Source of the DNA: Polycyclovorans sp.
GTDB taxonomy: Bacteria > Pseudomonadota > Gammaproteobacteria > Nevskiales > Nevskiaceae
Reading direction: 5' to 3'
Length of the DNA: 64,000 nucleotides
Assembly: GCA_002706265.1 (NCBI GenBank)
Contig: PAKU01000037.1
Span: forward strand, 62,001 to 126,000
Below are positions 59,209 to 64,000 of the stretch, in pieces; position 1 is the first letter of the stretch, and each line of letters begins with the position of its first letter. A program made the position numbers and the translations under genes. The notes beneath the pieces are model-generated. The model saw only the letters and a list, made by a program, of their open reading frames with translations. It had not been told where the DNA came from and did not search any database.

Positions 59209-59858
59209 ACGCCATGCCCACACTCGACCCATCCGGCGGTTACGGACCCCCAAAGTCACTCAAGTCACTGTGCGCGCCGGTTGCGCTGGCCGCGGTCATG
59301 GCCCTGGCCGGGTGTGCCTCCTCGCCGCCGCTGCGCTATTACACCCTGCAAGCCCCGGCGATCGAGCGCGCCGCAGCCGCCGCGCCCTTCGCGTTCGCGC
59401 TGCAGGCCGTGCGCGTGCCACCGCAGGTGGATGTGGCGCCGTTGATGGTCCGCGAAGGCGCGGCCTCACTGGTGGCGCTCGAAGGACACCACTGGGGCGC
59501 GCCCCTGGCGATGGAATGGCGGGTGGCCCTCAGCACCGCCCTGCGTGATGCGCATGGCGGCATCGACCTGGCCCGTGCGGGACTGGCGCTGGCGCCCGAT
59601 GTGCCGGTGCTGCGGGTCGATGTGCAGCGCTTCGACGCCGAGGCCGGTGCGCGCGTCCATGCCAGCGGGGTCTGGTCGGTGGGCCAGACCGAGCCTGCCA
59701 TCGCCCTGAACTGCGCCTTTGCGCTGGAGGCGCCTGCGGGCGCGTTGCCGGCCGACATCGCCAACGCCCATCAGCAGCTCATCGCCCGATTGGCCAACCA
59801 GATGGCCGCGACCCTGGCGGGGCTGCGGACCGGCCGCGAGGCCCGCTGCCCGGGCTGA
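59205..59858 (+). CDS. pqiC: PqiC-like lipoprotein (ABC-type transport auxiliary)
   Basis: A 217-residue lipoprotein with signal ending LAGC (Cys about residue 36) and a DUF330/PqiC domain (SSPPLRYYTLQAPAIE; VRVPPQVDVAPLMVRE). PqiC sits in the outer membrane and receives the PqiB tube. ATG 59205 overlaps the pqiB stop as ATGA. The N-terminal ~25 residues before the hydrophobic stretch are unusually long for a lipoprotein; GTG codons inside could be the true start. Confidence 0.92.
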   Translation: MNAMPTLDPSGGYGPPKSLKSLCAPVALAAVMALAGCASSPPLRYYTLQAPAIERAAAAAPFAFALQAVRVPPQVDVAPLMVREGAASLVALEGHHWGAPLAMEWRVALSTALRDAHGGIDLARAGLALAPDVPVLRVDVQRFDAEAGARVHASGVWSVGQTEPAIALNCAFALEAPAGALPADIANAHQQLIARLANQMAATLAGLRTGREARCPG

Positions 59859-60009
59859 GGGCTGAGGGCTACCGCAGGATCAACGGTGGATTTCGGCTGA
59901 CCGACAGCCTGTTGTCGGCCGGGTAGGCAGGGCAGACTCTTGACGTAAGAAAAGGCGCACAGACGCGCGCACATCGCCTTCTTCCGCCACGAGGACACTG
60001 CCTGAGCCA

Positions 60010-60927
60010 ATGGACGCTGCACCTGCCACCGACCGCTTGCTGCGCGCCGCCACCGCCTATGAGGTGGCCGCTGCGCTGATGCACCATCAACCGGCCGCCG
60101 CCTTCCGTTCGCTGTTCGTGCTGCACGGGTATGGCGCTGACCTGATCGACCGCGTGTCGCTGGCCGAAGTGTTCTCTCTCGACGCGAAACTCGAAGCCCA
60201 CAGCGACGAGCGCCGCTATGTCATCGATCAATTGCGGCTGAGCACGCTGGGCGGCGGTCATCGGGTGATCGAGTTGGCCGGCATCTGGCCCAGCTTCTAC
60301 TGTTTCGCCCGCTGCTCCATTCGCCAGTTTCCGGTGTTCTTTGCGCTGCGCGACGCCGATCAGTTGCCGCAGGTCGAGCACCTGCTGACCCGCATCGTCG
60401 GTCAGGCCACCGTGCAGTATCACGACTGGCGGCTTGAAAACGCGTACGAGTGGGCATTGATCTCGGCGGCTGCGGCGCAGGGCAGCCTGCAGCCGGCGCC
60501 GGGTTTCGGGCTGGATGCCGCGGTGGCATGGCGGCTGATGCGTCCCATCACCGAAATGGGCGGTCGCGCCCCGGTGCTGGAATGGCACCTGATGAAGACC
60601 CTCGAGCGTGATCACGTTGAAGCCCTGCCGCTGATGACGGTCATCACCGATGCACACGGTCATTTGCTGCGCAAGGTCGATCAACACGTGCTGCAGGCGT
60701 TTCGTGCGCGCAGTGATGCGCCGTCCCAAAGTCAACCCGCGGTGGCGCTGGCGCCGGATCGCGCGCCCCTGATTAATGTGTCGCTGCAGGGCCCGGCACT
60801 GCGCCAGGATGCGCCGCGCCGCGCCCCGGCCGCCCCGGCGTTCGAGCGCAGCCCGGACCACGCCATCGGCATGGCGCCGGCACCGGCCAACCCCAACGTG
60901 GTGCCGCTGCACCGGCTCGCCAGCTAG
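60010..60927 (+). CDS. Conserved-looking protein of unknown function
   Basis: A 305-residue protein not assigned to a family. Residues 1-~225 look globular (RSLFVLHGYGADLIDRVSLAEVF, FYCFARCSIRQFPVFFALRD, EWALISAAAAQGSL); the last ~75 are Pro/Ala-rich and probably disordered. No signal, no helices crossing a membrane. It stands alone 151 bases after pqiC and ends in TAG. The codon pattern is like its neighbours, so it is not an obvious recent import. Confidence 0.75.
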   Translation: MDAAPATDRLLRAATAYEVAAALMHHQPAAAFRSLFVLHGYGADLIDRVSLAEVFSLDAKLEAHSDERRYVIDQLRLSTLGGGHRVIELAGIWPSFYCFARCSIRQFPVFFALRDADQLPQVEHLLTRIVGQATVQYHDWRLENAYEWALISAAAAQGSLQPAPGFGLDAAVAWRLMRPITEMGGRAPVLEWHLMKTLERDHVEALPLMTVITDAHGHLLRKVDQHVLQAFRARSDAPSQSQPAVALAPDRAPLINVSLQGPALRQDAPRRAPAAPAFERSPDHAIGMAPAPANPNVVPLHRLAS

Positions 60928-61021
60928 GCCACGGCCAGAGGGCGTGGGGCCGAAATGCTTGAGTCCGGGGCACTGGGGCGCTAGCCTTCGCGGCCTTCGA
61001 ACGGTCTGAGCCCACACACAC

Positions 61022-62161
61022 ATGAACTCGATTGCCTTGCGTCCCCCCCAGCGATTCCTCATGGGCCCCGGCCCCGGCCCGGTGGCCCCCAGCGTTCTTG
61101 AAGCGCAAGCCGCCCCCACCATCGGCCATCTTGATCCGGAGTTCATCGAGCTGATGGACACGCTGCAAGGCCAGTTGCGGCAGGTGTTTCGCACCGAAAA
61201 CGCCTTCACCATGGCGTTTTCCTCGCCGGCAACGGCGGCCATGGAGGCCTGCATCGTCAACGTGCTGGAGCCCGGTGACCGGGCCCTGATCTGCATCAAT
61301 GGCGTGTTTGGCATGCGTCTGGCCGAAATGGCGCGTCGCTGCGGTGCCGAGGTCGACACCCTGAGTTTTGACTGGGGCCGCGCGGTCGATCCCGAGCAGG
61401 TCGCCCGGCACCTGCACGACCACGCGCCCTACAAGTTGGTGGCCTGGGTGCAGGCTGAAACCTCCACCGGCGCGCTGAGCGACTCCCGGCGCCTCGCCGA
61501 ACTGACGCGCGAAGCCGGCGCTCTGAGCCTGGTCGATGCCGTGACCGCGATTGCCGGGGTGCCGCTGGAAGTGGACGCCTGGGGCCTCGACATGGTCTAC
61601 GCCGGCTCGCAGAAATGCCTCAGTGCACCGCCCGGCCTGGCGCCGCTGACGGTGAGCGCGCGCGCGCTGGAGGCCTGTCGCAACCGCAAGACGCCGGTGC
61701 AGAGCTGGTTCATGGACTTCTCGCTGCTGGGCGGCTACTGGGGTGGCGAGCAGCGCCGCGCCTATCACCACACCGCGCCGGTCAACGCACTGTACGGCCT
61801 GCATGAAGCGCTCAGGCTGGTACTGGACGAAGGTCTGGAAGCGCGCTGGGCGCGCCATCAGCGCATCGCCGGATTGCTTGCAGACGGCCTTGAGGCGATG
61901 GACATCAACATCGTGCCGCCGGTGGCCGAACGACTGCCGCCGCTGACCACCCTGAGCATTCCCGATGGCGTGGACGACGCGGCATTGCGCCGCTGGCTGC
62001 TCGACACCCACAGCCTGGAAATTGGCGCCGGCCTCGGCGCGCTGGCGGGCAAGGCGTGGCGCATCGGCCTGATGGGCCATGGCTGCACCGAAGCGGCCGT
62101 GCAGCGGGTGCTCGGCGCGCTGGAAGAAGGGCTGAAGAAGACCGTCGGCGCTGCGGCGTAA
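61022..62161 (+). CDS. Class V PLP aminotransferase (Ser/Ala-glyoxylate type)
   Basis: A 379-residue fold-type I aminotransferase resembling serine- or alanine-glyoxylate transaminases. It has the MGPGPGPV N-terminal signature, FSSPATAAMEACIVN, SLVDAVTAIAGVPLEVD (PLP Asp region) and the PLP lysine in YAGSQKCLSAPPG. It should transfer amino groups to glyoxylate or pyruvate in the cytosol. Convergent with the mipA-like gene, five bases apart. Substrate pair uncertain. Confidence 0.9.
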   Translation: MNSIALRPPQRFLMGPGPGPVAPSVLEAQAAPTIGHLDPEFIELMDTLQGQLRQVFRTENAFTMAFSSPATAAMEACIVNVLEPGDRALICINGVFGMRLAEMARRCGAEVDTLSFDWGRAVDPEQVARHLHDHAPYKLVAWVQAETSTGALSDSRRLAELTREAGALSLVDAVTAIAGVPLEVDAWGLDMVYAGSQKCLSAPPGLAPLTVSARALEACRNRKTPVQSWFMDFSLLGGYWGGEQRRAYHHTAPVNALYGLHEALRLVLDEGLEARWARHQRIAGLLADGLEAMDINIVPPVAERLPPLTTLSIPDGVDDAALRRWLLDTHSLEIGAGLGALAGKAWRIGLMGHGCTEAAVQRVLGALEEGLKKTVGAAA

Positions 62162-62166
62162 AAACG

Positions 62167-63054
62167 CTATTCGAGCAGGGGCTCGTTGAGCACGCCGCCC
62201 GCGTCCGGACGGTTCTGATAAAGCCGGTAGCTGATGAACAGGCCACCGGCAATCGCCGAGTCGCTTTCCACCAGCGGACTGTTGCGAAAGCGGGCGCCAT
62301 CGAGGCGGGTGTAGCGGCCGAAAACGCCCCAGCGCCAACGCTTGCGGCCTTCGCTCCAGCTCAGCCCAAGCGCGCTGCCGCCGTAGCCGCCGCTGGCGGC
62401 AAAGCCCGGCCGTTCGGGCGTGATGAAGACGTCCGCCACGTCGTGGTAGTAGGCGTGGTGTTCGCCGCTGGCCCAACGGCTGCCGAGGCTGACCGACACC
62501 ACCCGCGCGTGCTCGGGTTTGCCGACCCGAAAGCCGGCGCGAAAGGTCGGGTTGAACACCCAGCCGGCGGCCTCGCTGTCCTTCAGGTTGGTGGCGATCA
62601 CCGCCCGCAGCGGAAAGCTCAGGCGATAACGGCGGTTGGCGCGGTCCAGCGCGCCCAGTTCCACGTCCAGCGTCGGTCCCAGCTCCAGCGTCGGCAGCAG
62701 GCGCGGCATGCCCTGGCGCGGCGGCTCGTCGCGGCCGCCCGGCAGACTGCCGGAACCACTGAGGCTGAAACTGGCGCGCGGATTCAGGGGCAGGCGCGCG
62801 CGGGCACCGTCACCGCCCAGCCGCAGGCGCTCGCTGGTGTAGCGCACGTACGGGAAGGGCAGAGCGCCCACCTGGCCGCGATCGGATCCGGGGTAATTGG
62901 GGTAGGCGAACGCGCTGGCGCCAATCCCCAATTCAAGGCGTCCGTCGAACAAGGTTTCCGGGGCGTCGTCACCAGGTGCAGCCACGTCGTCGGCCGCAAA
63001 GGCGGCTGCGCTTGCCAGCAGGCTGTACAGACCGGCGGCGATCAGCGCTCTCAT
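62167..63054 (-). CDS. MipA/OmpV-family outer membrane protein
   Basis: A 295-residue exported beta-barrel of the MipA/OmpV family: signal peptide MRALIAAGLYSLLASAAAFA, then ELGIGASAFAYPNYPGS, repeated amphipathic strands, and a C-terminal strand segment AIAGGLFISYRLYQ. MipA scaffolds peptidoglycan enzymes in E. coli, but most relatives are uncharacterised. The start at 63054 overlaps the stop of the amidohydrolase gene (ATGA), so the two form an operon. Confidence 0.9.
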   Translation of the reverse strand: MRALIAAGLYSLLASAAAFAADDVAAPGDDAPETLFDGRLELGIGASAFAYPNYPGSDRGQVGALPFPYVRYTSERLRLGGDGARARLPLNPRASFSLSGSGSLPGGRDEPPRQGMPRLLPTLELGPTLDVELGALDRANRRYRLSFPLRAVIATNLKDSEAAGWVFNPTFRAGFRVGKPEHARVVSVSLGSRWASGEHHAYYHDVADVFITPERPGFAASGGYGGSALGLSWSEGRKRWRWGVFGRYTRLDGARFRNSPLVESDSAIAGGLFISYRLYQNRPDAGGVLNEPLLE

Positions 63055-64000
63055 CCGGGCCGCACACGCTGCCGCCATTCCGCGGCGCGCGCCACGATGG
63101 CATCTTCGTCCAGCGTGGTCAGCACCCGGTTGCGCATCAGCGCCTGGCCGGCCACGTAGCTGTGCGTGACCTGCTCACGCGAGGCGGCATAGACCACCTG
63201 GGAGATGACGTTGTACAGCGGCTGGGTGCTGACATCGTTGAGATTGATGGCGATGAAGTCGGCCCGTTTGCCGGGCACCAGCGAGCCGATCTCGCGGTGC
63301 ACGCCCAGGGCGCGGGCGCCGCCCAGGGTGGCCGCGTGCAGGGCTTCAGTGGCCGACATCGCCATGGCGTCGGCGGCCACGGCCTTGGCCAGCAGGGCGG
63401 CGGTGCGCATTTCGCCCAGCATGTCGAGATCGTTGTTCGAGGCCGCGCCGTCGGTGCCGATGGCGACGTTGACGCCCGCCGCCATCAGCTTGCCGATGGG
63501 GCAGAAGCCCGAGGCCAGCTTCAGATTGGACTCGGGACAGTGCGCAACACTGATTTTATGTTCAGCGGCCTGCGTGATTTCCGCATCGGTCAATTGCGTC
63601 ATGTGCACGGCGATGAAGTCCGGGCCGAGCATGTCGAGGTCGCGCAGCCGCGCCCACGGCCGCTGGCCGCTGGCGTCGACCGCCATTGCCACTTCGGCGG
63701 CGGTTTCGTGCACGTGCATGTGCACGCCCAGGCCCAGTTCGTTGGCAAAGATGCGCAGCTTGCGCAGCGGCGCGTCCGAGACCGTGTAAGGCGCGTGCGG
63801 CGCGAAGACGGTCTTGATGCGCGGGTGGCCGTGCAGGCGGTCGTGCACCTCGCGGCCCTTGTGGATGTAGGCGTCGGCGTCCTTGGCCCAACTGGTGGGA
63901 AAGTCGAGCACGATCAGCCCGACCACCGCTGCCATGCCGGCCTTGTCGACACGCTGCGCGGTGACGTCGGGGTGAAAGTACATGTCGTTGAAGCAGGTGG
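63051..64000 (-). CDS. TRZ/ATZ-family amidohydrolase (MTA/SAH deaminase type), 5' end outside window
   Basis: The C-terminal ~316 residues of a zinc amidohydrolase; the frame stays open to the right edge, so its true start lies beyond. HMHVHETAAEV, GPDFIAVHMTQL, VAHCPESNLKLASG and NVAIGTDGAASNNDLDM carry the metal-binding His and Asp of 5'-methylthioadenosine/S-adenosylhomocysteine deaminases and related chlorohydrolases. It would recycle methylthioadenosine or SAH in the cytosol. Overlaps the mipA-like gene by four bases. Confidence 0.92.
   Translation of the reverse strand, partial: TCFNDMYFHPDVTAQRVDKAGMAAVVGLIVLDFPTSWAKDADAYIHKGREVHDRLHGHPRIKTVFAPHAPYTVSDAPLRKLRIFANELGLGVHMHVHETAAEVAMAVDASGQRPWARLRDLDMLGPDFIAVHMTQLTDAEITQAAEHKISVAHCPESNLKLASGFCPIGKLMAAGVNVAIGTDGAASNNDLDMLGEMRTAALLAKAVAADAMAMSATEALHAATLGGARALGVHREIGSLVPGKRADFIAINLNDVSTQPLYNVISQVVYAASREQVTHSYVAGQALMRNRVLTTLDEDAIVARAAEWRQRVRPG

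Overview
The window looks like a GC-rich chromosome segment from a gammaproteobacterium. The main evidence is the order infC-rpmI-rplT-pheS-pheT-ihfA-merR-tRNA-Pro, together with UvrB, BamD, RluD-PgeF, GrxD, EttA, PqiABC, a DesT/DesCB-like desaturase locus and a Pseudomonas-type NAGGN osmolyte cluster. The YCF48-like/RND pair and the acyl-CoA carboxylase and desaturase genes suggest a lipid- or hydrocarbon-using lineage such as Nevskiales/Solimonadaceae. That placement is inference. No transposase, integrase, phage module or CRISPR array was seen.

Layout. 1-7.7 kb: the 5' part of an aspartate aminotransferase gene, then a surface-glycan block (Wzx-like flippase, membrane-anchored unknown, sulfotransferase, GT4 glycosyltransferase, LtaS-like alkaline-phosphatase-superfamily enzyme). 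7.8-14.5 kb: uvrB, a CsbD stress protein, an exported MsrB-MsrA pair, bamD, rluD-pgeF. 14.6-20.4 kb: a YCF48-like protein with a large RND/MMPL transporter, two 72-bp direct repeats, then cytochrome b561 with two YceI proteins. 20.4-27 kb: the translation/nucleoid operon, in which pheS carries an in-frame amber codon, then tRNA-Pro and grxD. 27-30 kb: a DUF815 ATPase and ettA. 29.9-36 kb: a MarR regulator, the three NAGGN genes and a 2-oxoglutarate dioxygenase. 36.2-41.4 kb: an aldehyde dehydrogenase, a PhoX-type protein, and a TerC-family gene behind a probable yybP-ykoY manganese riboswitch.

41.4-44.6 kb is the only clearly accessory stretch. It holds a small unknown gene, a WYL regulator with a PD-(D/E)XK-like protein, and a divergent translationally coupled pair of unknown genes ending in a Cys-rich protein. 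It abuts a tRNA Ser-Lys-Val operon. 45-52 kb holds a biotin-dependent acyl-CoA carboxylase (two subunits), a TetR regulator of DesT/FabR type with two facing operator-like sites, and the ferredoxin reductase/fatty acid desaturase pair it probably controls. 52-64 kb holds a Pit phosphate transporter with its DUF47 partner, CcsA/YpjD-like and CorB-like membrane proteins, a split pqiA with pqiB and pqiC, an unknown 305-residue protein, a class V aminotransferase, a MipA/OmpV protein and the 3' part of an MTA/SAH-deaminase-type amidohydrolase gene.

The points most worth checking are the amber codon in pheS, the WYL/PD-(D/E)XK/zinc-ribbon cluster, the dioxygenase next to the NAGGN genes, the riboswitch upstream of terC, the sulfotransferase/LtaS-like glycan cluster, and a piece of tRNA-Ser repeated in the tRNA operon terminator.
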